Source of the DNA: an uncultured Solobacterium sp.
GTDB lineage: Bacteria > Bacillota_I > Bacilli_A > Erysipelotrichales > Erysipelotrichaceae
NCBI GenBank assembly: GCA_900547815.1
Contig: URHY01000011.1
Coordinates: 1 to 40,568 of the forward strand
Length of the DNA stretch: 40,568 nt
Direction of reading: 5' to 3'
Position numbers and translations under genes: made by a program. The notes beneath the pieces were generated by a model. It made no database searches. It was not told the DNA's origin and saw only the letters and a list, made by a program, of their open reading frames with translations. Positions 1 through 8,556 of the stretch are shown here, in pieces. How positions within the stretch are numbered: position 1 is the stretch's first letter; each line of letters begins with the position of its first letter.

Positions 1-66
1 ACCCTACAATTTTTGAAGCCAACTTTTAGTCGACCCTATCTAATTGCGGATTACCATTTTTTTTGA
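1..66 (+). other. Possible 3' tail of a truncated upstream reading frame
   Basis: Frame 1 on the plus strand is open from the first base to a TGA at 64-66, giving about 21 residues rich in aromatic and hydrophobic amino acids. It could be the C-terminal tail of a gene cut by the window edge, for instance a transposase, but nothing in 21 residues identifies it. A run of eight T follows at about 56-63. Bases 67-130 are AT-rich, with no gene that I can see. Short open frames occur by chance, so confidence is low. Confidence 0.2.
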
Positions 67-130
67 GATATAAATAAGATATAAATATGTTTTAATACGT
101 TATTTATACTTTATATAAAACACATTTTTC

Positions 131-1573
131 TTAGTTCGTAAATTTTTCGTAGAATTCCATACTCTCTAATACACTTGTATCCTGAATTGGATTATCATCT
201 AATCTTAGAGCTTCTAATAACTCTAGATTTTTTAATGGAGTCACATCAGTAACGTAATTTGCCTTTAATGTTAGAGAACGTAAATATTTAAGTTTTGATA
301 ATGGAGTTAAATCCGTAATGGCATTGTGATCCAATCGTAAATAAGAAATAAACTCTAGATTTTCTAACGGCGTTAAATCCTCAATGACATTATTATATAA
401 ATCTACATCACATAGATTTGTAAGTTCAGATAATGGTTTTAAATCTTTAACATTATTATTTTCTAAAGAAATGATTTCCAATTGTTTCATATCTTTTAAA
501 CAAGTAATATCCTTAATATCATTGCGGCCCACATTTAAATATACCATTTCTTTGGCATCCTTTAAAATACGAATATCCTTGATACGGTTTGTGAATAAAT
601 TTAAATGTTTCAATTGATGTGCATTCTTTAAGAAATTAATTTCCGTTAATTGACAAAACTTCGCATCTAAAGTTTCTAAGTGTTCTACATTTGTGAATTT
701 TTCTAAATTCTTTAAACGATTCTTAGACACATTTAACTCTTTTAAGTCACCTAAACTATTTAATAATGACATATCTTTGAATCCAGTTTGTTCCATAGAT
801 AACGATTCTAAATGATTTAATTCCTTTAAAAACATAAAGTGATCAGGTTCATTATAAGAAATGTTCAGCGATTTTAGGTTAGAAAATTCCTTTAATAAAG
901 AATAATCCTTTAAATATGGACAGTTTGAAACATTTAATTTCTTTAAGTTTTTCATCGATAATAATGGACTTAAATCAGACATTAAGTTTGTATTTAAATC
1001 CAATTCTTCAACATTCGAAAGATATGTTAAATCTTCAATATTGAATAATCGCATACCACCCATATCTAATTTTTTTAATTTTTTAAGTACACCTAAGATC
1101 GCATAGCTAAATGGACCATTTTCTGTGTTGATATGAACTTCTTCTAGTTTTTTACAATGTTCCAAATAAATCAAGCTATCCACTTTAGCCTTTGAAAGAT
1201 TCAATACTTCCAAATCAATCATGGCTGCAACACTTGAAATATCCATTGTATATAAGTTATTTCTTGATACATTTAATTTTTTAAGTTGTCGAAAGCCATG
1301 TAAAGCCTGCAAATCTCTTAATTGATTTCGTGAAACATCTAGACAAACTAAATTATGTAAATCACGAATGGGATCCAATGTCTGTAACTTGTTGTTACTT
1401 GCATTTAAAGTCTCTAAATTCTCTGCATACTGCAAACCTTCTAGAGTTGCTATTTCATGATCCTGTACTTCTAAGTGAATCAATTCTTTCATCAAATCTT
1501 CGGTTAGTTCTTCTTCTTTAACACGTAATGTACGCGCAATAACACTACGCAAAGCATCATCTTGAATAAGCAT
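131..1573 (-). CDS. Cytosolic leucine-rich-repeat protein (SDS22/internalin-like repeats)
   Basis: A 480-residue protein made almost entirely of roughly 20-23-residue leucine-rich repeats of the LxxLxxLxLxxNxIxDLxPL type (for example LDLNTNLMSDLSPL and LRLDHNAITDLTPL), close to the internalin/SDS22 class. About 18 repeats can be counted. A short N-terminal helical cap of about 30 residues carries no signal peptide. No LPXTG, GW or membrane segment follows the repeats, so the protein should be cytosolic and presumably binds protein partners, which are unknown. The ATG at 1573 is preferred over the in-frame ATG at 1582, because the GGAGG lies only two bases from the latter but 11 from the former. 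It is monocistronic and divergent from the cold-shock gene. Confidence 0.8.
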   Translation of the reverse strand: MLIQDDALRSVIARTLRVKEEELTEDLMKELIHLEVQDHEIATLEGLQYAENLETLNASNNKLQTLDPIRDLHNLVCLDVSRNQLRDLQALHGFRQLKKLNVSRNNLYTMDISSVAAMIDLEVLNLSKAKVDSLIYLEHCKKLEEVHINTENGPFSYAILGVLKKLKKLDMGGMRLFNIEDLTYLSNVEELDLNTNLMSDLSPLLSMKNLKKLNVSNCPYLKDYSLLKEFSNLKSLNISYNEPDHFMFLKELNHLESLSMEQTGFKDMSLLNSLGDLKELNVSKNRLKNLEKFTNVEHLETLDAKFCQLTEINFLKNAHQLKHLNLFTNRIKDIRILKDAKEMVYLNVGRNDIKDITCLKDMKQLEIISLENNNVKDLKPLSELTNLCDVDLYNNVIEDLTPLENLEFISYLRLDHNAITDLTPLSKLKYLRSLTLKANYVTDVTPLKNLELLEALRLDDNPIQDTSVLESMEFYEKFTN

Positions 1574-1651
1574 AAAACACATGCCCTCCTTTTTATATAA
1601 TCATTATAAACAAAATATGACACAATAACTATACAAAAATGTTATTTTTGA

Positions 1652-1680
1652 ATGACATTATTGTTAGAAAATGATAAAAT
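1652..1680 (+). promoter_or_regulatory. Sigma-A promoter of the cold-shock gene with a long leader
   Basis: ATGACA (1652-1657), a 17-base spacer and TAAAAT (1675-1680) match the sigma-A consensus at five of six bases in each box. Transcription would begin near 1687, leaving an untranslated leader of about 105 bases before the ATG at 1792. Long structured leaders are typical of cspA-type thermosensor mRNAs. I cannot fold this one reliably by eye. Confidence 0.5.
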
Positions 1681-1791
1681 GAAAGCAGTTAAGGATTAGA
1701 CTCATATTCTGATTGTGATAAATGCTATTGTATGCAAATACTTTCTATTTTAACGGTCGAAGGATATTGGCTTAGTCCAGGAGGTATAGGC

Positions 1792-2004
1792 ATGAGCACA
1801 GGTAAAGTAAAATGGTTTAACGCTGAAAAGGGTTATGGATTCATTACCAGTGAAGATGGAAAAGATGTATTCGTACACTATTCATCAATCAATTCTGAAG
1901 GATTTAAAACTTTAGAAGAAGGACAAACTGTTACTTATGATGTTGTTGAAAGTGATCGTGGTCAACAAGCTAACAATGTCACAGTTGTAGATACAGCTGC
2001 GTAG
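1792..2004 (+). CDS. csp: Cold-shock protein, CspA family
   Basis: A 70-residue single OB-fold nucleic-acid-binding protein that destabilises RNA secondary structure after cold shock or in stationary phase. Both RNA-binding motifs are present: RNP1 as KGYGFIT (about residues 14-20) and RNP2 as VFVHYS (about 28-33). The N-terminus [12 protein letters not shown] is diagnostic. The start at 1792 follows AGGAGGT with good spacing. An upstream ATG at 1732 in the same frame would add 20 residues unlike any Csp and is rejected. The length is slightly above the usual 66 residues because of a short Thr/Val/Ala-rich tail. It is monocistronic, with its own terminator at 2020-2042. Confidence 0.95.
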   Translation: MSTGKVKWFNAEKGYGFITSEDGKDVFVHYSSINSEGFKTLEEGQTVTYDVVESDRGQQANNVTVVDTAA

Positions 2005-2019
2005 AAATTTGTTCGAATC

Positions 2020-2042
2020 AAGCGCACATTGTGCGCTTTTTT
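2020..2042 (+). terminator. Rho-independent terminator of csp
   Basis: AAGCGCAC-ATT-GTGCGCTT forms a perfect 8-bp GC-rich stem at 2020-2038, followed by six T. It lies 15 bases after the csp stop codon and 20 bases before the start of the next gene. Confidence 0.85.
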
Positions 2043-2062
2043 CATGAAAGGGAGGGATTATT

Positions 2063-2533
2063 ATGTTAGAGCGATACGAAAAAGTTAAAGAATATGTATA
2101 TGGGCAATATGCCAAAATTTATAATGAAGATCTTAAGATTGCAGCCCTTACACATACCGCAAGTGTGGATTTATCCATCACTTTTATTGCGATGGCAAGA
2201 GGCACAAATTTAGAACGTGCTAAAGTGGCTGCCCTTTTTCATGATTATGCTCAATTTATCGATAATTGTCCTCATGCTCAACACGCTAAATTATCAAGCC
2301 TTCATGCTTATAAATATTTAAAAGAATGTGGTTTATTTAAAACAACTGAAATCGATGATATCACATATGCGATTCGACAACATTCAAAAAAAGAATCTTT
2401 TGACTCACCATTATGTGAAGCATTAAAAGATGCAGACGTATTAGCTCGATTTTTAGAAAATCCAGAAAAACCTCTTGTAGGAATAAAAAGACAGCGCCTG
2501 CTCAATGCCTGCGCTGACATTCAAAGTCATTAA
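2063..2533 (+). CDS. HD-domain phosphohydrolase
   Basis: A 156-residue HD-superfamily protein. Metal-binding positions are visible as H (ALTHTAS, about residue 31), HD in AALFHDYAQF (about 58-59), a further His region (HAQHAK, about 71-76), QHSK (about 110) and the distal D in LKDADVLARF (about 126). The AALFHDYA segment resembles YqeK-type diadenosine tetraphosphate hydrolases, but the protein is shorter than YqeK (about 190) and the substrate cannot be assigned. It starts 6 bases after GGGAGGG. Its stop codon overlaps the stop of the convergent 347-residue gene by four bases, and its probable terminator lies inside that gene. Confidence 0.75.
   Translation: MLERYEKVKEYVYGQYAKIYNEDLKIAALTHTASVDLSITFIAMARGTNLERAKVAALFHDYAQFIDNCPHAQHAKLSSLHAYKYLKECGLFKTTEIDDITYAIRQHSKKESFDSPLCEALKDADVLARFLENPEKPLVGIKRQRLLNACADIQSH
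2483..2516 (-). terminator. Candidate terminator of the suf operon inside the convergent HD gene
   Basis: Read on the minus strand, CAGCGC (2516-2511) can pair with GCGCTG (2497-2492) across a 13-base loop, followed by TCTTTTTATT. It lies 14-47 bases downstream of the minus-strand stop at 2530 and wholly inside the plus-strand HD coding sequence. Confidence 0.45.
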
Positions 2534-3573
2534 AACTTTTGATAAAACAATTCGACACTTGCATCGAGTTGTTTTTTTAATTGATTAAAAACTTTCATAA
2601 ACAAGTCTTTATCGTAAACGATCCAATCAATATACGAAAAACTTTTACCAATGGCTCCACCAACTACTTTTCCAGCATGTACTTTAGAGATAGCTTCATC
2701 CAGTTGTTTTGATAACTTTTGACGATATAAAGCATCCTCTTTATTATGGAAAGGATTTGAATAATAAACATATCCAAATTCACCATCTTTACTACTAAGA
2801 TCTGCCAAAACCTCTTCCTTATTCTCAATTGTTTGTTCAACCAATAAAGGATGTGTTGTAAAAATCAATTTCATGTCTTTTCTTAGAGCGTCATGCGCAA
2901 AATCTTGAATTGGCTGATAAACCGAATAAATATCGATTGGCTTATCATATACTTTCCAATGATTTTTTTCAACAAGTGCCATGATTACTTCATAAAAATC
3001 CATCATTTGACAGAATTTCATATTTGAATCTGGCGTATCTATAAAGTCAACGCGGCAAATATATGCCTCATATGCAAGTTCACCAATCGCAAGTTCTAAT
3101 AGATACATACTCATTTCTTTTTTATTTTCAGGGTTTCCAATTAAGTTAAATCCAGGACAATATACTTTACAATCTAACATATCATTTTCAATTTGATAAA
3201 AGACATGAAAATCTGCCAAAGTATATTCTTCGTTCTTGATTTGAACCATAGCCTGAATCGCCTTTTGCGACATTGCTGGTAAACAAGCATTCATGATCCA
3301 ATTTTGTTTTACAGATTTTGGTGCAATATCACAAAGCATCTGACATAGATATTGTGTCGTCTTATTTGGACCTGTATCAAAGGTCATCTCAAAAGAATCA
3401 TAAAAATTTTCGACAAAGAAATGGGCACCACTCATTTCCATCACTTCTTCATCCAATTCTTGGATAATTTCGTTTAATTCTTCATATTGTTCTGATTTTA
3501 AATAATTAATGATCGCATCTTGCTTCTTTTCAAAATGCTTCCAGAACGCTAAACCATTTGTATAAGCACTCAT
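2530..3573 (-). CDS. Hypothetical protein, 347 aa, last gene of the suf transcription unit
   Basis: I do not recognise this protein. It is 347 residues long, rich in acidic and aromatic residues, with no signal peptide or membrane helix, and is probably a soluble cytosolic protein. The first third is helical and Glu-rich (residues about 15-50). The C-terminal third has a Gly-rich patch, GKVVGGAIGKSFSYIDWIVYD (near residues 302-322), which might line a binding site. It starts well spaced after AAAGGAAG, 16 bases beyond the SGNH hydrolase stop, so it probably shares that transcript. The convergent HD gene overlaps its stop codon. Confidence 0.6.
   Translation of the reverse strand: MSAYTNGLAFWKHFEKKQDAIINYLKSEQYEELNEIIQELDEEVMEMSGAHFFVENFYDSFEMTFDTGPNKTTQYLCQMLCDIAPKSVKQNWIMNACLPAMSQKAIQAMVQIKNEEYTLADFHVFYQIENDMLDCKVYCPGFNLIGNPENKKEMSMYLLELAIGELAYEAYICRVDFIDTPDSNMKFCQMMDFYEVIMALVEKNHWKVYDKPIDIYSVYQPIQDFAHDALRKDMKLIFTTHPLLVEQTIENKEEVLADLSSKDGEFGYVYYSNPFHNKEDALYRQKLSKQLDEAISKVHAGKVVGGAIGKSFSYIDWIVYDKDLFMKVFNQLKKQLDASVELFYQKF
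2546..2578 (+). terminator. Terminator of the HD gene embedded in the convergent gene
   Basis: AACAATTCGA (2546-2555) pairs with TCGAGTTGTT (2564-2573) over 10 bp with one G-U, with an 8-base loop and a following T run. It starts 13 bases past the HD stop codon and lies within the 3' coding region of the 347-residue minus-strand gene. Confidence 0.65.
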
Positions 3574-3589
3574 TAAGTATCTTCCTTTC

Positions 3590-4210
3590 CTATAATTCTT
3601 GAATCACAGATATTAACACATCTGCAACTTGTTTATGACCACTTTCATCCATGTGGATACCATCTATACTTCCAGCAATCGCATGCGTGTCAATCACTTC
3701 TACATCAAAGTCACGACATCCTTTTTCTAAATAAGGCTTTGTGTTATTTAATATTTCAAAACCAGCATCCCCAAAATTTTCTTTCGTTCTTTCGTTATTC
3801 AACCCATCTCTATTCATTTTTGGTGGACAAACCACAAAAAATTGAGGCACTTTTGATCCATCCCGATAAATTTCCGGATTCAAAGCCCTATATAATAAGG
3901 TACGAATTCCTTTTTCTAAAGATATGGAATTTGTTGAAAATTGACGCTTCGCATCATTTGTACCCAACATAATGAATACAACATCAATAGGTGCATGCGT
4001 TTTTAATACCATCGAAATCGTTTTTGCACCATTACGATCTTCATCATAAGGATCATCTAAACATAATGTTCTTCCACATAAACCTTCCTCAATGATTTCA
4101 TGTTGACTTAACTCTTGTTTAATGAGCTGTGTGAAACGATTCTTTTGTCTTGAAGCATCCTTGGCATCATATCCCCAAGTGTTACTATCCCCATAAAATA
4201 ATATTTTCAT
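3590..4210 (-). CDS. SGNH/GDSL-family hydrolase (esterase/lipase-like)
   Basis: A 206-residue serine hydrolase. Block I is FYGDSNTWGYD (nucleophile Ser at about residue 9), the block III oxyanion Asn is in IMLGTNDAK, and the catalytic Asp/His pair of block V is in DGIHMDESGH near the C-terminus. There is no signal peptide, so it acts in the cytoplasm, probably on small acyl esters. The closest theme is the TesA/arylesterase-like SGNH group, with substrate unknown. The ATG overlaps the stop codon of the preceding cyclo-ligase gene by four bases (ATGA), indicating translational coupling. Confidence 0.85.
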   Translation of the reverse strand: MKILFYGDSNTWGYDAKDASRQKNRFTQLIKQELSQHEIIEEGLCGRTLCLDDPYDEDRNGAKTISMVLKTHAPIDVVFIMLGTNDAKRQFSTNSISLEKGIRTLLYRALNPEIYRDGSKVPQFFVVCPPKMNRDGLNNERTKENFGDAGFEILNNTKPYLEKGCRDFDVEVIDTHAIAGSIDGIHMDESGHKQVADVLISVIQEL

Positions 4211-4713
4211 CGTAAAATCCTGCTTTCTGTAATTATCATATCCAATTCAATATCTGTTGGTTTTACATCAAAAACCATTTCCTGTACATCAAAAGCTAAT
4301 CCAATCTTTAATGCTGAACTATCTTTCAAATATCGATCATAATAGCCTTTTCCATATCCCATGCGATATGTTTCAAAAAAGCCTACAACAGGCACTAAAA
4401 TCACATCTAATTTTTTTTCTTCACAAATTCCGATAGGTTCAATAGTTGAAAACTTTCCTTTAATTTTTTCTTCTTGATCCGAATAAAAGGCAATAGTTTT
4501 ATCATCTAACATTTTAGGTATATATAAATCAAAATTATTGTGAATATGTGAATATACATCTACTTCATTACGAATAGGAATATATATACCTATTTTTCCT
4601 TTTAAAAAAGGCAAAACACAATTTGTGATTGCCTTTTCCTTTTCAAGCCTTTTGGAATTTGATAATAAACTACGCCTTTGAATACACACTTTACGCTTAT
4701 CCAATGCTCTCAC
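4207..4713 (-). CDS. 5-formyltetrahydrofolate cyclo-ligase
   Basis: A 168-residue enzyme that uses ATP to convert 5-formyl-THF into 5,10-methenyl-THF. The family signature is visible as [20 protein letters not shown] (about residues 118-137), with the glycine-rich [11 protein letters not shown] nucleotide/folate loop. An N-terminal Lys/Arg-rich segment is followed by KEKAI and IGIYIP. The reading frame begins with GTG at 4713, overlapping the end of sufB by 17 bases; an internal TTG at 4704 is an alternative start. Being cotranscribed with suf genes, it may depend on upstream ribosomes. The length is slightly short for the family (about 180-200). Confidence 0.88.
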   Translation of the reverse strand: MRALDKRKVCIQRRSLLSNSKRLEKEKAITNCVLPFLKGKIGIYIPIRNEVDVYSHIHNNFDLYIPKMLDDKTIAFYSDQEEKIKGKFSTIEPIGICEEKKLDVILVPVVGFFETYRMGYGKGYYDRYLKDSSALKIGLAFDVQEMVFDVKPTDIELDMIITESRILR

Positions 4714-6100
4714 TCATATCTAATTTCAACATTTGATTTAATTCAACCGCATATTCCATTGGAAGTTCACGAGTAAATGGTTCTAAGAATCCCATAACAA
4801 TCATTTCTGTTGCCTGAGAGCGTGTCAACCCACGCGACATTAAATAGAACAATTGTTCTTCACTAATATTTGAAACGGTAGCCTCATGCTCAATTTGAGA
4901 CGTGTCATTATAAGATACATTCATTGGAACTGTGTCACTACGAGATTTCTTATCTAAGATCAACGTATCACATTCTACTTTACTCTTGGCATAGGCTGCA
5001 TTTTTTGAATGTGTTACCCAACCACGATAATTGACTTCCCCACCATTTCGTGCAATCGATTTTGAAATGATTGTACTTGAAGTGTGTGGGGCCAAATGAA
5101 TCATCTTGCTACCAGCATCCTGAATTTGATTTTCACCGGCAACCGCAATTGAAATGGTTGTTCCTTTTGCGTAAGGCTCAGCTAAAATACAAGCTGGATA
5201 TTTCATATTGACATGAGATCCAACATTTCCATCAATCCATTCCATATGTCCGTTTTCAAATACTTTAGCACGTTTAGTAACTAAGTTTAAAATATTGCTT
5301 GACCAGTTTTGTACAGTCGAATAACGACATTTTGCATTTTTATGTACATAGATTTCTACAACTGCCGCATGTAAAGAATCTTTTGAATATGTTGGTGCCG
5401 TACATCCTTCTACATAATGCACATCCGCCCCTTCATCGACAATAATCAATGTTCTTTCAAATTGTCCCATCGACATTGAGTTGATACGAAAATAAGATTG
5501 TAGAGGTTTTTCCAACTTTACACCCTTTGGTACATAAATGAAAGATCCACCAGACCATACAGCTGTATTTAGAGCTGCATATTTATTGTCTGTATAAGGT
5601 ACTAATTTACCAAAGTATTCCTTTAATAAATCTGGACATGTTCTTAAAGCAGAATCTGTATCTAAGAAGATAACGCCCTTTTCTTCCACTTCTTCTAACA
5701 TGTTGTGATAAACAACTTCACTCTCATATTGTGTAGAAACTCCTGCTAAAAACTTTTGTTCCGCTTCAGGAATACCTAGTTTGTCAAATGTATTACGAAT
5801 AGTATCTGGCACTTCATCCCAAGATTTTTCTTGTTTATCACTTGGTTTAATATAGTAAGTATAATCATCAAAATCAATTTCGCTTAAATCTGGTCCCCAG
5901 TTAGGATTTTGTTGTTTTTCAAAAGAATGATATGCATCTAAACGAAGTCGTAACATCCATTCTGGCTCATTTTTAATTTTTGAAATAGTACGCACCGTTT
6001 CTTCGTTTAAACCTTTTTGTGTTTTATATACACTTACATCCTCATCATGAAATCCATATTCATATTCACTAGAAAGTGCGATATCTTTTTCATTACTCAT
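4697..6100 (-). CDS. sufB: Fe-S cluster assembly scaffold protein SufB
   Basis: A 467-residue SufB, the scaffold of the SufBCD complex on which Fe-S clusters are built. Diagnostic parts are the N-terminal [10 protein letters not shown], the central beta-helix region with [20 protein letters not shown] and [14 protein letters not shown], and the C-terminal [18 protein letters not shown] shared with SufD. The start at 6100 (MSNEKDI) is chosen because GAGGATGG precedes it with suitable spacing and SufB proteins usually begin this way. Longer in-frame starts at 6109 and 6115 would lie on or before that site. The last gene of the suf core, it overlaps the end of sufU by a few bases. Confidence 0.96.
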   Translation of the reverse strand: MSNEKDIALSSEYEYGFHDEDVSVYKTQKGLNEETVRTISKIKNEPEWMLRLRLDAYHSFEKQQNPNWGPDLSEIDFDDYTYYIKPSDKQEKSWDEVPDTIRNTFDKLGIPEAEQKFLAGVSTQYESEVVYHNMLEEVEEKGVIFLDTDSALRTCPDLLKEYFGKLVPYTDNKYAALNTAVWSGGSFIYVPKGVKLEKPLQSYFRINSMSMGQFERTLIIVDEGADVHYVEGCTAPTYSKDSLHAAVVEIYVHKNAKCRYSTVQNWSSNILNLVTKRAKVFENGHMEWIDGNVGSHVNMKYPACILAEPYAKGTTISIAVAGENQIQDAGSKMIHLAPHTSSTIISKSIARNGGEVNYRGWVTHSKNAAYAKSKVECDTLILDKKSRSDTVPMNVSYNDTSQIEHEATVSNISEEQLFYLMSRGLTRSQATEMIVMGFLEPFTRELPMEYAVELNQMLKLDMSESIG

Positions 6101-6539
6101 TTTTTCCATCCTCACTTTCTTTAATCATTTCACGCATAGCCTTCCATCCAATTGTGGCACAATTGATACGATTGGCTTGTTTTCCAACGTTTTGAAATGC
6201 GATAGCCTCATCTAAAACGTCTTCATCATATTCTTTTTGATCAATCATCTTGAAATAATTGTCCATAATTTCTTTCGCTTCTTGAGTTGTCTTACCTTTT
6301 AATAATTCAGACATAATTGAAGTCGAAGCTGTTGAAATCGTACAGGCAACACCATCAAAACGAATATCATCAATTTTTCCATTTGAAATTTTTGTCTGCA
6401 CCGTAATATCATCAATACAAGAATCGCTCGCCATATGACGTGACATATAATCATCTTTGTCTGTCAACTTTTTATTACGAGGATAGTCATAATGGTCCAT
6501 AATAATCTGGCGCATCAACATTGGATCAATATTTGACAT
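6093..6539 (-). CDS. sufU: SufU zinc-dependent sulfurtransferase
   Basis: A 148-residue SufU, which accepts persulfide sulfur from SufS and passes it to the SufBCD scaffold. The zinc-site residues are visible: Cys and Asp in DSCIDD (about 41-44), Cys in GVACTIS (about 64) and Cys in [10 protein letters not shown] (about 126). The retained 18-20-residue insertion and Asp distinguish SufU from IscU. The ATG at 6539 follows GGAAGGAAG; an upstream in-frame TTG at 6545 is less likely. It lies between sufS and sufB, the usual Bacillota order sufCDSUB. Confidence 0.95.
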   Translation of the reverse strand: MSNIDPMLMRQIIMDHYDYPRNKKLTDKDDYMSRHMASDSCIDDITVQTKISNGKIDDIRFDGVACTISTASTSIMSELLKGKTTQEAKEIMDNYFKMIDQKEYDEDVLDEAIAFQNVGKQANRINCATIGWKAMREMIKESEDGKNE

Positions 6540-6554
6540 AATCAAGCTTCCTTC

Positions 6555-7796
6555 CTAAAAGAAAATGCTGACACAGTTTTCAACTGTTGCATTCTTTAAA
6601 GCATCAATCAATTGATCGACTTCTTCTTTTGTGTTGTACAAATAAAAACTTGCACGACAAGTTCCCGGTGTCTTTAATACTTCCGGAAGTAATTTAGCAC
6701 AATGCTGTCCTGAGCGAACAGCAATACCAAATGTATTTAAATAGCTTGCGACATCTTGCGCAAAAATCATTTGATCTTTGTCCTTAACATTAAAAGTCAC
6801 AATACCACTCTTCGCATTTTCGTTATAAACAACAATATTCCCTAAAGCCTTAGCTTTTTCTAAGAAATATTCCTTTAATTCGACTTCATGCGCATGGATA
6901 TTCTCTTTTCCAATCGCATCCAAATAATCCATAGCTGCAGCCATACCAATAACACCTTCAATAGGCTGAGTTCCAGATTCAAACTTTAATGGAGTTTCCT
7001 TTAAAGTCAATGAACAAGTTTTGTCAAATCGAGCATTACTTTCTCCACCATAAAAAATCGGTTCCAACTGATCTAACCATTTTTTCTTACCATATAAAGC
7101 ACCTACACCAGTTGGCCCACACATTTTATGTGCACTAAATGCATAGAAATCACAATCTAAATCTTGTACATCAATATCTAAATGAGGTGTGCTTTGTGCT
7201 CCATCAATCACTAATAAAATGCCTCTTTCATGACAAATTTTCGCAATTTCTTTAACTGGCGCAACAAAGCCTAAAACATTTGATACCATGGCAATCGCTA
7301 CAACTTTTACTTTATCCGTTAAAACACTTTTAAAGTTTTCAACTGTAATTTTTCCATCTTCATCTAAAGGAATATAATCAATTTTTGTGCCTTTTTTCTT
7401 ACCAGCTTGCATCCAAGGTAAAATACTAGAAGCATGTTCACTCTCATCACTTAAAATGACATCCCCCTCATGTAAAAGTTGATTTGTAACCATCATCGCA
7501 ACAAGATTCAACCCTTCACTTGATCCTGAGGTAAATACAATTTCTTCTTTATATTTTGCGTTTAAAAATTTTTGTGTACGAACACGAGCTCCTTCAAAAG
7601 CAGCATCAACTTGTGCACTCATTTCATAATCACCACGATGTGCATTAGCTCCTAAGTATGTATAATAGTTCACTACAGCATCGATCACAGGTTGAGGCTT
7701 TAATGTTGTAGCCCCATTATCTAAATATACTAAAGGTTTGTCTGACATCTTGCGTGTTAAAATTGGAAAATCTTTACGAATTTTACTGATGTCCAT
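6555..7796 (-). CDS. sufS: Cysteine desulfurase SufS
   Basis: A 413-residue class-V aminotransferase-fold PLP enzyme that removes sulfur from cysteine. The PLP-binding Lys lies in DFYAFSAHKMCGPTGVG and the persulfide-forming Cys in GTCRASF, with the group II SufS signature RSGQHCA. YLDNGATTLKPQPV near the N-terminus is also typical. The ATG at 7796 overlaps the end of sufD by 14 bases and is preferred over a TTG at 7805, since AAGGTTGG sits upstream at workable distance. It partners the adjacent sufU. Confidence 0.96.
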   Translation of the reverse strand: MDISKIRKDFPILTRKMSDKPLVYLDNGATTLKPQPVIDAVVNYYTYLGANAHRGDYEMSAQVDAAFEGARVRTQKFLNAKYKEEIVFTSGSSEGLNLVAMMVTNQLLHEGDVILSDESEHASSILPWMQAGKKKGTKIDYIPLDEDGKITVENFKSVLTDKVKVVAIAMVSNVLGFVAPVKEIAKICHERGILLVIDGAQSTPHLDIDVQDLDCDFYAFSAHKMCGPTGVGALYGKKKWLDQLEPIFYGGESNARFDKTCSLTLKETPLKFESGTQPIEGVIGMAAAMDYLDAIGKENIHAHEVELKEYFLEKAKALGNIVVYNENAKSGIVTFNVKDKDQMIFAQDVASYLNTFGIAVRSGQHCAKLLPEVLKTPGTCRASFYLYNTKEEVDQLIDALKNATVENCVSIFF

Positions 7797-8556
7797 ATAA
7801 ACCAACCTTACTTTCCATTTCTTGACGAAGAGTTTCTTTCAATTCTTCATCTTCTACTAAATCAATGACAGGCAAGAAATAACCAACACTTAATAATCCT
7901 ACGGCTTGTTTTGTGCTTAAACCACGCGATTGTAAATAATACAACTGATCTGCATCTGGCTGACCAATTGTTAGTGCATGGCTAGCCTTTACATCATTTT
8001 CATCAATCAACAATAAAGGAATAACTTTCGTCTTATGTCCTTGTCCTAACGTTAATACTCGAGTGGCCTGGTGGGATTGTGCATCAAAACATCCTTTTTT
8101 AATATTTCCATTGGCAACCATTTGGTATTGTCCATGATCAAATAATACGGCAAAGTTTTTCATTTGACCATTTGTATGAGGCGCATTATGTCTTACTTCC
8201 ATATCACATACTTTCTCAATATGTTCCTGACATAATTGTCCACTTAAAATCTCATATTCTGCTCCTTGCTCTTGAAGGTCTACATAATGAGTCCATTTTA
8301 AAGGGCTTTTTTCTAGATCCAAGACACCCATTTGGCAATTAGCATCTTGTTTAAGTACCATATTAATATTTAATTCACATGCATTTTGGGCATGGTTTAA
8401 AATAAAGAATTTTGAAAAAGAATTTTCTAAACATTCAACTGTCAAATCTAATTTTGTACAATCTTTACTTATTTCTATTAAATAAGATTTATGATCATTA
8501 CTTTGAACTTGAACATTTAGTGTTTCATTATTATGAACATCTACGCGATTAAGCAT
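7783..8556 (-). CDS. sufD: SufD-like Fe-S scaffold subunit (short form)
   Basis: A 257-residue SufD homologue, partner of SufB and SufC. The conserved C-terminal region is clear: KASHALTIGQPDADQLYYLQ (about 184-203) followed by SRGLSTKQAVGLLSVGYF. At 257 residues it is far shorter than typical SufD (about 420-440). The N-terminal helical domain is missing while the beta-helix and C-terminal helices remain. The ATG at 8556 has GGAG nine bases upstream; a GTG at 8571 in the same frame lies over that site and is less likely. It overlaps the end of sufC by 8 bases. Confidence 0.9.
   Translation of the reverse strand: MLNRVDVHNNETLNVQVQSNDHKSYLIEISKDCTKLDLTVECLENSFSKFFILNHAQNACELNINMVLKQDANCQMGVLDLEKSPLKWTHYVDLQEQGAEYEILSGQLCQEHIEKVCDMEVRHNAPHTNGQMKNFAVLFDHGQYQMVANGNIKKGCFDAQSHQATRVLTLGQGHKTKVIPLLLIDENDVKASHALTIGQPDADQLYYLQSRGLSTKQAVGLLSVGYFLPVIDLVEDEELKETLRQEMESKVGLYGHQ

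Noticed and set aside
131..1573. Regularly spaced DNA repeats suggesting a CRISPR array
   Set aside because: The repeats are about 66 bases, imperfect and in frame with the leucine-rich repeat protein, with no distinct spacers.
1732..1791. Extended N-terminus of the cold-shock protein
   Set aside because: The added 20 residues match no Csp, and the AGGAGG site fits the ATG at 1792.
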